Shown piece after piece: positions 18,407 through 27,330 of a stretch of 64,000 bases of DNA (position 1 is its first letter; the number at the start of each line of letters is the position of its first letter). Below the pieces are notes generated by a model. It ran no database searches and had not been told where the DNA came from. It saw nothing but the letters and a program-made list of their open reading frames with translations. The DNA is from SIAQ01 sp964484265. Its GTDB lineage: Bacteria; Planctomycetota; Planctomycetia; Gemmatales; Gemmataceae. A program made the translations under genes and the position numbers. The stretch spans positions 62,001 through 126,000 of the forward strand of contig CAZAFH010000007.1 of the NCBI GenBank assembly GCA_964484265.1. Reading direction: 5' to 3'.

Positions 18407-19103
18407 TTGCGGGGCAAAAATGAAGGGCGTCCTGTGCAGTTATCCTGACACCGGCTTCACCAAGGAAAAATCGCGGCAAAGGCGACGAAATTAGGTCAAC
18501 GTGATCGCAGAAGAGATGCGAATCAATGTCCACATCGCAGGGATTCGACGCGAAAATCGCAGAACGGCGCGAAGAAACATCGGCAGCGGATTGTGAAATC
18601 AATCCGACGTATCGCAAAAAGGACAGTCGAAGTGGCGTTCACGCAGCCTTGCGCTCGTAGTGCATGAGGCGTCCGCGGAGGTTCTCGGAGATGGTTTTTT
18701 CCTCCATCGTAACGCGCAGGTGGAGAGCCATGCAAAGTCAGTAGAGCTGCTTTTTTTCGTTTTTGCCAAATAAACTGCATGCAGATGCACCCCCCTCTCC
18801 CCCTCGGGAACTTGGCCAACACCCCCCAAAAGTGCAAAAAAAGGCCGAAAAAGTGCGAAAGCGCTTGGCCATCGGCTGTTGGCCAAGTGCCTGGTGGCCA
18901 GGCGGGTGGAGCGAGTTTTCCGGGACCGGATCGCGGCAGGTCGAGCGATTGAGCGGCACAATCGGCACACTTTACCAGAATCCCGGGCGACATTGACGCG
19001 CGTTCGCCGAATCGTCGGCATTCGTGCTTCGCTGGTGCCGATCATACTTTCGTGCGCTCATATCACGGCCAAGAAGGCCGGCAACTTCAAAGGCAGGACG
19101 CCA
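18407..19103. other. 697-bp intergenic region without a supported gene
   Basis: The first 300 bases show no convincing coding signal; a TCAACGTGAT-GCxG tract occurs twice (18398 and 18496). A 22-codon minus-strand frame (MEEKTISENLRGRLMHY) near 18705-18640 is too short to call. The second part contains the dispersed repeat at 18704-18910. Confidence 0.5.
18704..18910 (+). repeat. Dispersed repeat D, copy 1 (with conserved hairpin)
   Basis: It shares long tracts with 36350-36555 in the same orientation: CCATCGTAACGCGC, CTGCATGCAG, CCCTCTCCCCCTCGGGAA, AAAAGTGCAAAAAAAGGCCG. A stem GCGCTTGGCCA/TGGCCAAGTGC at 18861-18890 is kept in both copies, with a different loop and one G-U pair here. Confidence 0.75.
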
Positions 19104-20960
19104 ATGACGCTATCACGACGCGATCTCATCAAGGCCGCCAGCATCGGCTCGGTCTACCTCACTTCCATGAGCCAGGCGCCCGGTCAAGCTCCGGAACGCG
19201 TGCAGGCGCCGCGCGGCTGGGTAGTCGGACAGATGACCGGGGCCGACGCGCTTGTCGAAACGCTCATTGCCGAGGGCACGGAATGCGTCTATGGCATTCC
19301 CGGCGCCCAGGAGAACGAGATCTGGGATTCGCTGAAAACGAAACGCCTGCCATATCTGCTGACAACGCACGAATTCTCCGCATCGACAATGGCCGACGGC
19401 TACGCGCGCAGCACGGGCAAACCGGGAGTCATGTGCATCGTGCCCGGTCCCGGCTTGACGAACGCCCTGACCGGTCTGGGCGAAGCACTGCTCGACAGCG
19501 TGCCGATCGTTTGCGTGGTCGGCGACATCTCCAACGCACGCAATGCACGCGGGTTCCAGGTTCATTGCCTGAACAACACCGCTCTGCTTGAACAGGTAAC
19601 CAAGCGCGTCTTCACGGCTAGCAGCGCTGCCGATATTCCCAACGCGGTCCGTCTCGCCTTTCAGTTAGCGCGAGCCGGCGAGCCGGGGCCGGTGGGCGTC
19701 ATCATTCCGTACAACCTGTTGATCGAAGCGTGCCGATACAATTCCGGTCCGATGGAAGCACTCGCCTCGCCTTACGATGAGCAGGCGTGCCGGCGGGCGT
19801 TGCAGTTGCTATGCGATCGGCGGCTGCGTGTCGGCATCTATGCGGGCATGGGCTGCATGGATCACGCTCCATCGATCACGCGATTGGCGGAACTGTTGCA
19901 GGCGCCGGTGGCGACGAGCATGTCCGGCAAGGGAGTGATTTCGGAAACGCATCCGCTCGCCGTCGGCTGGGGTTATGGTCCGCAGGGCACGCGCACGGCG
20001 GAGGATCTGTTCCGCAACCATGTCGATGTCGTGCTGGCGCTGGGCGTGAAGTTCAGCGAGGTCTCGACGGGCTTTTATTCGCTGCCCCAACATCGCCACC
20101 TGATTCATGTGGACATCAACGAGGCCAGTCTCGGACGCGTCATGCGCAATTCGCTCTGCGTGCATGCCGATGTCGGCGTGTTCCTGGCCCAGGCGTTCGA
20201 TCAGGCCGACTCACTGCGGCGAGCCGACAATCCTCGCTTGCGCGAGATCATCCAGCTGCGCAAACGCGACGAGGCACGGGTGAATGAAGAAGTATTCACG
20301 CGAAATTGCGTTGACCCGATGCGCTTCGTGCACTGCCTTCGCCGCCTGACCTGCCCCGAGGCGTTGACGTTCGTCGATGTCACGTTGTCGCAGTATCTGG
20401 CGACGGAATGCTTCACGACCACCCAGCCGCGAACCTTCTTCAATCCGACGGACAACCAGGCGATGGGCTGGTCGATACCTGCCGCGCTCGGCGCCCAGAA
20501 AGCGCATCCGAATCGGCAGACCGTGACGATCACCGGCGATGGCTGCTTCCTGATGTCGGCAACAGAAATCTCGACAGCGGCGCGCGAACGCCTACCCGTC
20601 AAGTTCTTCGTGCTCGACGACCAGGCCTACCACTACATGCAGGAACTGCAGAACCCCGCCTACCTGCGCACGACGGCGACGATCCTCGCTCGGCTCGACT
20701 ACCGCTCCCTGGCGATGGGATACGGCGTGGCGTTTCAAGAGATTCGCAATAACGACGAAATGGAAGTCCGCATGCGCAACGCTCTCGAGCACAACGGACC
20801 GGTGCTGACGCGCGTCGTGATCGACTACCGCAATCGGCCCGTGCGCTGGCTGGCCGCGGCGCGAGCGCGATTCCTCGGCGAACTAACGCAGGAGCAGCGC
20901 CGGCGATTTCTGGCGCGCGTGGCGTCGCGCGCGCTCGATCGGCAGCCGCGAAATGACTAA
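19104..20960 (+). CDS. Thiamine pyrophosphate enzyme (acetolactate synthase-like) with Tat-like leader
   Basis: A 618-residue three-domain TPP enzyme. The N-terminal Pyr domain has the cofactor-activating glutamate E90 in THEFSASTMADGYAR. The PP domain has GDGCFLMSATE (from 478), which begins the TPP/Mg motif. That motif ends in LDDQAYH (D505-D506), where acetolactate synthases usually have two asparagines. The start at 19104 gives MTLSRRDLIKAASIG, a twin-arginine pattern normally seen on exported proteins, which is unusual for this enzyme class; the hydrophobic core after it is weak. Acetolactate synthase, oxalyl-CoA decarboxylase-like or benzoylformate-like activity are all possible. No small regulatory subunit gene adjoins it. 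Confidence 0.8.
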   Translation: MTLSRRDLIKAASIGSVYLTSMSQAPGQAPERVQAPRGWVVGQMTGADALVETLIAEGTECVYGIPGAQENEIWDSLKTKRLPYLLTTHEFSASTMADGYARSTGKPGVMCIVPGPGLTNALTGLGEALLDSVPIVCVVGDISNARNARGFQVHCLNNTALLEQVTKRVFTASSAADIPNAVRLAFQLARAGEPGPVGVIIPYNLLIEACRYNSGPMEALASPYDEQACRRALQLLCDRRLRVGIYAGMGCMDHAPSITRLAELLQAPVATSMSGKGVISETHPLAVGWGYGPQGTRTAEDLFRNHVDVVLALGVKFSEVSTGFYSLPQHRHLIHVDINEASLGRVMRNSLCVHADVGVFLAQAFDQADSLRRADNPRLREIIQLRKRDEARVNEEVFTRNCVDPMRFVHCLRRLTCPEALTFVDVTLSQYLATECFTTTQPRTFFNPTDNQAMGWSIPAALGAQKAHPNRQTVTITGDGCFLMSATEISTAARERLPVKFFVLDDQAYHYMQELQNPAYLRTTATILARLDYRSLAMGYGVAFQEIRNNDEMEVRMRNALEHNGPVLTRVVIDYRNRPVRWLAAARARFLGELTQEQRRRFLARVASRALDRQPRND

Positions 20961-21024
20961 CCGCGTGCTGCCGAATGTCGCAGAGATCTATTACAAGAAA
21001 AACAGAAAATTTCAGATTACGCTT

Positions 21025-21053
21025 TTGACATCTGCGTCGTAGCGTTCTATTAT
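21025..21053 (+). promoter_or_regulatory. Strong sigma-70-type promoter of the riboswitch-pilin unit
   Basis: TTGACA (21025-21030), a 17-bp spacer and TATTAT (21048-21053). The predicted transcript start near 21060 lies about 25 bp before the riboswitch aptamer. Confidence 0.7.
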
Positions 21054-21085
21054 TTCACATCCCCGAACGATTTCCCCTTAGTGTT

Positions 21086-21191
21086 CATCCTCGACAATGG
21101 CAAACCCGTCGCAAGGCGGGGACGCAAAGCCATGGGCCCACGTCTGTCATCTCCTGACAGGATGGGGGTTGCCAGGTTACCGAAATGGATG
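21086..21191 (+). promoter_or_regulatory. Cyclic-di-GMP-I (GEMM-I) riboswitch
   Basis: All conserved parts are present. The closing stem P1 is CATCC/GGATG (21086-21090 with 21187-21191). GGCAAACC starts at 21099, followed by a CCCGTC stem with the GNRA loop GCAA. Then come the invariant GACGCAAAGCC, a P3 arm ending in CTGTCA-TCTCC-TGACAG, and the 3' GGTTACCGAAA. The base before GCAAACC is G, which in this class predicts c-di-GMP rather than 3',3'-cGAMP. Downstream, a hairpin CCAGACGCA/TGCGCTCTGG (21197-21218) and a second one (21224-21245) could form the expression platform. Neither has a T-run, so control of translation or a non-classical stop is likely. The regulated gene begins at 21267. 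Confidence 0.92.
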
Positions 21192-21266
21192 AGGGACCAG
21201 ACGCATCGTGCGCTCTGGGACTGAACCGATTCTCTAACTCCGGTTTCTCTCAACAAAGGAAGGGCC

Positions 21267-21644
21267 ATGAAGATGCTTCACGCAAGCGTCGCAGAGTTTC
21301 TGCGCGCGGAAGATGGACAAACCGCTCTCGAATATGCCGTCATGCTGTCGCTGATCGTCACGGTATGCAGCTTGCCTGTCAACAACCTTGGCAACAACGT
21401 AAACGACAATTTCGCCGCCGCCGCCGAAGGCGCCGACGGCAGCTATGCCGCTGCGGCGAGCACGAACACCAACGCGTCGTCGAATGCGGGCAGCTTGTAT
21501 ATTTATCCGTCCGACACCACGACGACTGGAACCACGACAACCGGTTCGACGTCCACCACGGGAACGACGACGGCTGGCACATCCACGGGAACGACGACAA
21601 CCACGACAACCACAACCACGACTTCCAGACGCCGCAGGTGGTAA
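21267..21644 (+). CDS. Flp/type IVb pilin-like protein with threonine-rich tail
   Basis: A 125-residue protein with AAAGGAAGGG just before its ATG. Residues about 12-50 (EDGQTALEYAVMLSLIVTV) match the Flp pilin class, in which a prepilin peptidase cuts before a hydrophobic helix with a conserved Glu-Tyr pair. The stretch after the helix is Ala/Asn/Ser-rich. The last 40 residues are almost only Thr, Gly and Ser and end in SRRRRW. The tail is encoded by an ACN/ACG tandem tract (21524-21629) and is not part of normal Flp pilins; it could be a glycosylated or surface-exposed linker. The c-di-GMP riboswitch upstream suits surface attachment. No tad assembly genes are next to it. Confidence 0.8.
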   Translation: MKMLHASVAEFLRAEDGQTALEYAVMLSLIVTVCSLPVNNLGNNVNDNFAAAAEGADGSYAAAASTNTNASSNAGSLYIYPSDTTTTGTTTTGSTSTTGTTTAGTSTGTTTTTTTTTTTSRRRRW

Positions 21645-21763
21645 CACCTGCGCTCGCTCTTTCGACCAATCCAAGTTACAGCAGTGCTCGCCCCACTGCT
21701 TGCCGACGGCCAACCTTTCCGAGCGAAACAACTCATCTCGCCTTTTTTCCTTGTCACTAAACA

Positions 21764-21874
21764 CGCAAAATAACCTCCCGAAATGCTTTTGCCGCTTGCG
21801 ACTTAGCGCTCAACAGGGCACCATTCTGAGCGCAAAGCCGCAAGCGACAGACACGGAAGTTATTTTTCAAGCCG
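21764..21874 (+). repeat. Palindromic repeat family A, copy 3
   Basis: Core 21790-21848 with both outer arms (AAAATAACCTCCCG and GGAAGTTATTTTTCAAGCC). It sits between convergent genes, with no gene in 21645-22137. Confidence 0.85.
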
Positions 21875-21897
21875 GCCTAAACTTTGCGCGGAATGGA

Positions 21898-21974
21898 TTG
21901 AGACGACAGTGGCACAGACATTCCAGTCGGGTCGCGAGTTAGCACGGATAAGAATGTCTGTGCCACTATCTCAA
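21898..21974. repeat. Inverted repeat AGTGGCACAGACATTC
   Basis: Perfect 16-bp arms at 21908-21923 and 21952-21967, with outer TTGAGA/TCTCAA pairs. It lies downstream of the TPR gene and the pilin gene and may act as a two-way terminator. Confidence 0.7.
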
Positions 21975-22137
21975 AATGTCAAATCTCGGCCCGATTGGAA
22001 GAGAAGCAACCGTGCATTTTCTCGGGCCGCTCCCGGCTCGCCGAAGTACGAAATCGAAGCGCGGACGCACCGAGAATCTTGCAGCATTCCGGCACATCCG
22101 CGCTTCATCAGGCGCGACCGACACGTTGTGGCAACCT

Positions 22138-25100
22138 CTACGACTTTTTCGCCTTCGCCGCGGCTTCTTTCTCGCCTTTGGCGAGTGCCGATTGTACGGC
22201 ATGAGTGCGAGCGCTCGTCGGTTCGGCTTGCGTGAGGATCGCCAGCATTCGCCGAGCCTCCGCGAATTCTTCCAGGCCGATCAGCACCTGCGCGAACCGT
22301 GCAACATACCGCGTGTTTCTTGGATCCTCTTCGAATAAATCCGAAAGGAGATTCCGCGCCTGCCCGAGGTGGCGATCCGCAACGAGCAATTCCGCGAGGA
22401 GCAAGCGTTCGTCCGCGCTCGGTGTCTGCCGGCGATTGGTTTCCTGGAACTGGTGGATGGCATCACGGCGACGTTCCGCCTGCTGGCCCTGAATAAAAAG
22501 ACGAACACGCAGATCGGGCAAGGTGTCGCCGCGCAGGCTGCGGTTATCGTTCATCAATGCGAGGGCACGATCGCGGTCGTCGGTGTTGCCCGACTTCGCC
22601 AGCAAGACGGCAAGATTTCGCCGCGCGGTAACCGTGATTTCCGCCGGGGCGAATAGCGCGGGATCGACGAGGCGTTCGTAAAGTCTTCGCGCTTCGCTAT
22701 CCAGATCGGCTCGGCGGAAAAAGTCGGCCGCGAACGCCAGCACCGTCGGATCATCGCCCGCGCCGGCGACGGCGGCGCGATACGCCGAGCCAGCCTGGTC
22801 GAACTGCCGCATCGCATCGTAGCAGCGAGCGCGTGTCAAGGCAACGCGGTGCTTGTTAAGGAATTTTTCCATGCGATCGATTTCTTGCGAGGCACGGTCG
22901 GCCTGATTGGTCTGGGCGAGGTAGGCCAGCCAGGCGATCCAGACATCCGGAGCGTGCCCCGCCAGGTCCAGCGCGGTAGTCAGCATCGACTCGGCTCGCG
23001 CCGATTCGCCGGCCGCCAGGCAGATCGATGCAAGCCAAAGCGCCTCGCGGTAATCGCGGATCGGCGTTGCGACGGCCAACTCGGCTCGCCGCAGCGCCGT
23101 CTTTGCCGACAACTTGTCGCGCGACCCCAGTGCCACATCGGCGCCGAGGCGTGCGAGTTCGGGCGTCAGCGGATGTTTCTGCTCGTACTTCGTGACTTCG
23201 ATTTCCGCCTTGCCAAACTCGCGGCGGTGAATCAATATTTCCAGCAATCGCGCCAGCACGCCCGGCTGAGCCTCGCCTTGATCCAAAGCTCGGCTATACT
23301 CGCGAATCGCCTGCAAGTAGTTGCCTTCCATCTCGGCAATGGAACCCGCCAAGGCGGCGGCGCGGGGCCAATTCTTGTACAGCCGATCGATCTCCTGCAA
23401 TTTTCGCCGAGCCTCGTCGAGATTGGCACGCCTGCCATGCGCTTCGTGAATGAGGATGGCGCAATCGCCGTATCGCCAGTACACGCCCGATTCGCCTTCG
23501 ATTCTGCGAAGTTCCTCCACCCACTGGCGGGCAACGGCGGGCTGGCCTCTTTGCAATTCCAGGTCCAGTAGCCAGGAACGGCTGCGCAGATCCTTCGGCA
23601 GAATCTTGGCGATTTCGCGCCAGCGGTCTGCCGCCTTCTCCAGATCGTTCAATCGATACCATGCTGCGGCAAGTGCGAAACCGAGCCGTGCTCGATCTCC
23701 CGTCGAGAACGTCGTCAATTCGTCGTCGGCGAGCCTCTTCAATTTCGAGCGATCCGATGCGGACGACCGCTTCAACCAGAGCCGACACTGTGCAAGGCGC
23801 AACTCGATCGGATTGGCAGCTTGCTTGCTTCGCAGCGCCTGATCCAGGATCGATTCCGCCTCGTCGAATCGGCCCATCCGAGACGCCAGGTCGGCGCGGG
23901 CACACGAGACCGCAGCTTCTTGCGGGAAGCTCGTCTGGGCTTTCTCGAGCGTCGCCTTCGCGCCGTCGGCATCGCCTTTTTCCAGGAGATATTCCGCACG
24001 CACGAGAGCCAACTCGGCACTCGGCGGCTCCGTTGCGTCGGCCTGCGCCAGGGCCTCCTCGACAATATCCCAGCGACGATTCGCCGCTCGCATCCGCAGC
24101 TGATTTTGCAGGCGAGCGCGCGTGACCCATATCCAATACCCTGCCGGCGGCGACGCGAGATTCCGCATCGGTTCGAGCACCTGGCAGGCTTCGTCAGAGC
24201 GGCCGTTATCCAGCAACGCCACGGCGAGACCGATGTTCGCCGTGCCCCAGGTCGGATCCTCCGCGACGGCACGACGGAATGATAATAGCTCCTGCTCGCG
24301 GTCGCCCATCTGCCGATGACTCAAGCCAAGCAATGCATGCACCCGGCTGCTCCATTCCGACTGCGGGCCCAGATCGCGGCCAACTTCTTCCAACAGTCGA
24401 ATCGCCTCGGGCCATTGCTTTTGAGCGACATGAATCCGCGCTTGCAAATAGTTTGGCAAGGCCGACCGCGCAAATTTCACCCGCAGGGCATCGATCTTCT
24501 CTTGCGCTTCCTTGATCTGGTTCTTGTCGATCATCAGGTCGATCAACAAGACCGCAAGCTCGTTTGCTTTTGGCAGCTGCTTTAGCCCTGCGTAAAGGCT
24601 ATCCATCGCGGCGACGGAATCGCCCTTCATCAAATTAACGTTTGCCAGCTGCTCGTAAAAGCGAGCCTGATCGGGATAGCGCTTCAGGCCGTCATTGAGC
24701 AGTCCGAGCGCAACCTCCCATTCGCCCTTGGCGCGAGCGGCGTCGGCGGCGGCGAGAATGACCGACGGCTCCTTCGGCGCGATCTTGAGCGCGGCCGTGA
24801 TACTGCGGTCGGACTGTTTCTGGTCGCCGCGCTGGCGGAAGAAACGCGCTCGTGCCAGGTGAGCCGAGTAATCGTGCGGGTTTTCGCGAATCAAGTCGTC
24901 CATTACTTTCGCGGCTTCGTCTGGCTCGTTCTGTCGATCATGCAACACCTCGGCAAGAAGCGCGTAGCTGCGGATCTGCTTTGGATCCTGCTTGATCGCC
25001 TCGCGGAAGAGCCTCACCGCAGCCAGGTAATCCTTTTTCGCCTCGTTACACCAGCCGAGCATATGCAAAATCTCGGCCTTGTCGTCCCAAACATCCCTGA

Positions 25101-25497
25101 GACGCGTAAGCTGATCGGAAGCGTCGCCGAGCCTACCCACGTTGATGAGGTTGTGCACAAGCCGCATGCGGAACGCATGTTCGTTTGGCTTGGCGCGGAG
25201 AACCTGCTCCATAAGCAACACGCGCCGCAAACGATCGCCAGGGTAGTCGATCCGATCGAGAACCTCGACCAGTTTTTGCACGGCATCTGGCTGATCGGGA
25301 ATTACCCGCAGGTATTGTTCGTAGTAATTTTCCGCCTTGTGGTAATTCTTGCTTTCGAACGCCTCGTCCGCTCGCTCGAGAAGGCGATAGGCATTGCGCT
25401 CGACCTGGAAGCCATGCAGGAAATGAACAACAACCGCACACAACGCAATCGAGCCGAACACGATTCCGATAAGCTTGACGTTCAAGGTTCGCTTCAT
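22138..25497 (-). CDS. Large membrane-anchored tetratricopeptide repeat protein
   Basis: An 1119-residue protein with one N-terminal transmembrane helix (about 8-29) and then TPR helices along almost its whole length. Clear repeat units include ALDRGEAxxxx-type A/G/A/Y patterns, for example YHKAENYYEQYLRVIPDQPDAV near 55 and ALIHRREFGKAEIEVTKYEQKHP near 780. It should present a long superhelical scaffold, probably on the periplasmic side, for protein-protein contacts. It resembles PEP-CTERM/exosortase-associated and other planctomycete TPR proteins. No partner genes adjoin it. The C-terminus is Lys/Ala-rich. Confidence 0.85.
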   Translation of the reverse strand: MKRTLNVKLIGIVFGSIALCAVVVHFLHGFQVERNAYRLLERADEAFESKNYHKAENYYEQYLRVIPDQPDAVQKLVEVLDRIDYPGDRLRRVLLMEQVLRAKPNEHAFRMRLVHNLINVGRLGDASDQLTRLRDVWDDKAEILHMLGWCNEAKKDYLAAVRLFREAIKQDPKQIRSYALLAEVLHDRQNEPDEAAKVMDDLIRENPHDYSAHLARARFFRQRGDQKQSDRSITAALKIAPKEPSVILAAADAARAKGEWEVALGLLNDGLKRYPDQARFYEQLANVNLMKGDSVAAMDSLYAGLKQLPKANELAVLLIDLMIDKNQIKEAQEKIDALRVKFARSALPNYLQARIHVAQKQWPEAIRLLEEVGRDLGPQSEWSSRVHALLGLSHRQMGDREQELLSFRRAVAEDPTWGTANIGLAVALLDNGRSDEACQVLEPMRNLASPPAGYWIWVTRARLQNQLRMRAANRRWDIVEEALAQADATEPPSAELALVRAEYLLEKGDADGAKATLEKAQTSFPQEAAVSCARADLASRMGRFDEAESILDQALRSKQAANPIELRLAQCRLWLKRSSASDRSKLKRLADDELTTFSTGDRARLGFALAAAWYRLNDLEKAADRWREIAKILPKDLRSRSWLLDLELQRGQPAVARQWVEELRRIEGESGVYWRYGDCAILIHEAHGRRANLDEARRKLQEIDRLYKNWPRAAALAGSIAEMEGNYLQAIREYSRALDQGEAQPGVLARLLEILIHRREFGKAEIEVTKYEQKHPLTPELARLGADVALGSRDKLSAKTALRRAELAVATPIRDYREALWLASICLAAGESARAESMLTTALDLAGHAPDVWIAWLAYLAQTNQADRASQEIDRMEKFLNKHRVALTRARCYDAMRQFDQAGSAYRAAVAGAGDDPTVLAFAADFFRRADLDSEARRLYERLVDPALFAPAEITVTARRNLAVLLAKSGNTDDRDRALALMNDNRSLRGDTLPDLRVRLFIQGQQAERRRDAIHQFQETNRRQTPSADERLLLAELLVADRHLGQARNLLSDLFEEDPRNTRYVARFAQVLIGLEEFAEARRMLAILTQAEPTSARTHAVQSALAKGEKEAAAKAKKS

Positions 25498-25640
25498 GGG
25501 GAGTTCCTTGGGGATATTTGCGTCGACTCAGCACACACCGTGCGCAAGCCGAATGAAGTGTAGTTCACAACCGTGCCGAATGTCGGCAATTTCCTGATTG
25601 GCGCGAATAAACTAATAGTGAACATTTTTCCATTTATTGC

Positions 25641-25669
25641 TTGATTTTCATTTCTGCGGACCCTATAAT
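25641..25669 (+). promoter_or_regulatory. Sigma-70-type promoter of the helix-hairpin-helix gene
   Basis: TTGATT (25641-25646), 17-bp spacer, and a perfect TATAAT (25664-25669). The start codon at 25701 has AAGGAGGAG at 25687-25695. Confidence 0.7.
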
Positions 25670-25700
25670 GTATACATAAGTGCATTAAGGAGGAGTTCCC

Positions 25701-25988
25701 ATGGACAATCGCACCATTGCACAACAACTTTTTGGTTTGGCGCGTTCCCTCGAACAGCAACACGCCAATCTTTACCGCATCAAAGCCTATCGCCAGGCGG
25801 CTCAAACGATCCTCGGACTGGAGCGGCCGATCGAAGAAATCGTCGCCCATGAAGGCCGGCGGGCGTTGAAGGAATTGCCGGGAATTGGCCCAAAACTCTC
25901 GGTGAAAATCGAGACGCTCGTTCGCACGGGTGACATCTCGGCTCTGAAGGCGGAAGAGGAAAAGACACTGGTTGCACTTTCCGTATGA
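25701..25988 (+). CDS. Helix-hairpin-helix DNA-binding protein (PolX N-terminal-like)
   Basis: A 95-residue protein with a textbook promoter and ribosome-binding site. The sequence MDNRTIAQQLFGLARSLEQQ with NLYRIKAYRQAAQTI resembles the 8-kDa N-terminal domain of family X DNA polymerases. LKELPGIGPKLSVKIETLVRTG (about 52-73) is a helix-hairpin-helix with the GIG turn. It lacks any polymerase domain, so it may be a stand-alone DNA-binding protein that contacts gapped or damaged DNA. The strong expression signals suggest an abundant product. The gene is followed by a C-rich inverted repeat. Confidence 0.8.
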   Translation: MDNRTIAQQLFGLARSLEQQHANLYRIKAYRQAAQTILGLERPIEEIVAHEGRRALKELPGIGPKLSVKIETLVRTGDISALKAEEEKTLVALSV

Positions 25989-26014
25989 TTGCGGTTAGTA
26001 TACTACAGCGCCAC

Positions 26015-26123
26015 CTCCCCTCGCCCCTGTACTCAGGGGAGAGGGGTTGGGGGTGAGGGGGCTGAGACTTGTCGCTATCTGGCGTCTCTCCCCCTCTCCG
26101 CTGAGTACAGGGGGCGAGGGGAG
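26015..26123. repeat. C-rich inverted repeat after the HhH gene
   Basis: Arms 26015-26046 and 26091-26123 (CTCCCCTCGCCCC-TGTACTC type) pair over about 32 bp. It starts 27 bp after the stop codon and could end transcription. The pattern of CCCTCTCCCC tracts resembles the inner part of the element at 12691-13115. Confidence 0.7.
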
Positions 26124-26178
26124 AAAATGCCGCCAATTGCTGTGGTTAAGGATTTATCGTTATTTAAGTTATGCTGGT

Positions 26179-26301
26179 CGCGGGCAGGATTGACACATTC
26201 TCCGAGCCGCGCACGCAGCGCAGCGGAGTAAGCGACTTGCACGTTCACCGCTTACTCCGCTGCGCTGCGTGCGCGGCTCGGATTCATCATTCCTGCCCGC
26301 G
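26179..26301. repeat. Long palindrome with 34-bp perfect arms
   Basis: Inner arms 26201-26234 and 26249-26282 are perfect inverted copies with a 14-bp loop. Outer arms CGCGGGCAGGA/TCCTGCCCGCG (26179-26189, 26291-26301) add a second stem. With the preceding repeat it fills the gap 25989-26362, which has no gene. Confidence 0.8.
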
Positions 26302-26362
26302 TGCAGTATAACGCTGTAGTATTAGTGCATGGGTGGCATACCTTTTGTCTTCCGAGCTCGAA

Positions 26363-27250
26363 ATGCAGACCGTCCTGCTCTACCTGGAAATGATCCGGTT
26401 CAGCCATACGCTGTTCGCGCTGCCGTTTGCGCTATTTAGCGCGGTGCTCGCCTGGCAGACGAAAGGCGCGTTTTCGTGGATCGAACTGGCGGGAATATTG
26501 CTTTGCATGGTGTTCGCACGCAGCGCCGCCATGGCGTTCAATCGTCTCGCCGATCGCAATATCGACGCCCTGAATCAGCGGACGGCCGTGCGCCACCTTC
26601 CCAGCGGTCAGCTGAGCGTGGCTGGCGTGTGGGCGTTTACCCTGATCTGCTGTGCCGCTTTTGTCGCCAGCACGGCTATCTTTCTGGTCAACGACAATTC
26701 CTGGCCGATCTGGCTATCTGTTCCCGTTTTGTTGTTTTTACTCGCGTATTCCTACACCAAGCGATTCACGCTGCTCGCCCATTACTGGCTTGGGGCGTCA
26801 TTGCTGATGGCGCCTGTCGCGGCCTGGATTGCGATTCGCGGGTTCGACGATTTCGCGCCGCCGACGGTGCTCGGCCTGGCGGTGCTGTTTTGGGTCGGCG
26901 GGTTCGATATCATCTACGCCTGCCAGGATGCGGATTTCGATCGCGCGTCGAAACTGCACAGCATTCCGGCGAAACTCGGCGTGCCGCTGGCGTTGCGCGT
27001 GGCGATGCTCAGCCACCTGGCGACGATCGCACTCTTGGTAGCGCTCTACTTCCTCGCCGCGCCGCCGCTTGGCACTGTTTATCTCATCGCAGTCGGAGCC
27101 GTCGCGCTGCTTCTGATCTACGAGCATTCTCTGGTTCGGCCCAACGATCTCACTCGCGTCAACCAGGCGTTCTTCAACGTGAACATCATCATCAGCCTGG
27201 GATTGCTTGCGGTCCTTCTCATCGAGATTGCGCTTGTGCATTTTGGGTAG
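26363..27250 (+). CDS. UbiA-family polyprenyltransferase (MqnP/UbiA-like)
   Basis: A 295-residue membrane prenyltransferase with eight to nine hydrophobic helices. Both prenyl-diphosphate/Mg motifs are present: NRLADRNIDALNQRTAVRHLPSG near 55-77 and YACQDADFDRASKLHSIPAKLG near 190-212. It transfers a polyprenyl chain to an aromatic acceptor in quinone synthesis. The motif style fits the UbiA-like enzymes of the futalosine (Mqn) menaquinone route, but 4-hydroxybenzoate is also possible. The ATG at 26363 is preferred over the upstream 26333 because the hydrophobic core then begins at the usual place. No other quinone genes are near. Confidence 0.85.
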   Translation: MQTVLLYLEMIRFSHTLFALPFALFSAVLAWQTKGAFSWIELAGILLCMVFARSAAMAFNRLADRNIDALNQRTAVRHLPSGQLSVAGVWAFTLICCAAFVASTAIFLVNDNSWPIWLSVPVLLFLLAYSYTKRFTLLAHYWLGASLLMAPVAAWIAIRGFDDFAPPTVLGLAVLFWVGGFDIIYACQDADFDRASKLHSIPAKLGVPLALRVAMLSHLATIALLVALYFLAAPPLGTVYLIAVGAVALLLIYEHSLVRPNDLTRVNQAFFNVNIIISLGLLAVLLIEIALVHFG

Positions 27251-27270
27251 AGCAATCTCCGATTCCGCCG

Positions 27271-27299
27271 TTGACATGGACCTTGGGAAGAATTATAAG
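27271..27299 (+). promoter_or_regulatory. Sigma-70-type promoter of the small lipoprotein gene
   Basis: TTGACA (27271-27276), 17-bp spacer, TATAAG (27294-27299). AAGGAG lies at 27320-27325 before the ATG at 27331. Confidence 0.65.
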
Positions 27300-27330
27300 C
27301 CCAGCGTAATTGTAACGGGAAGGAGTTCCG

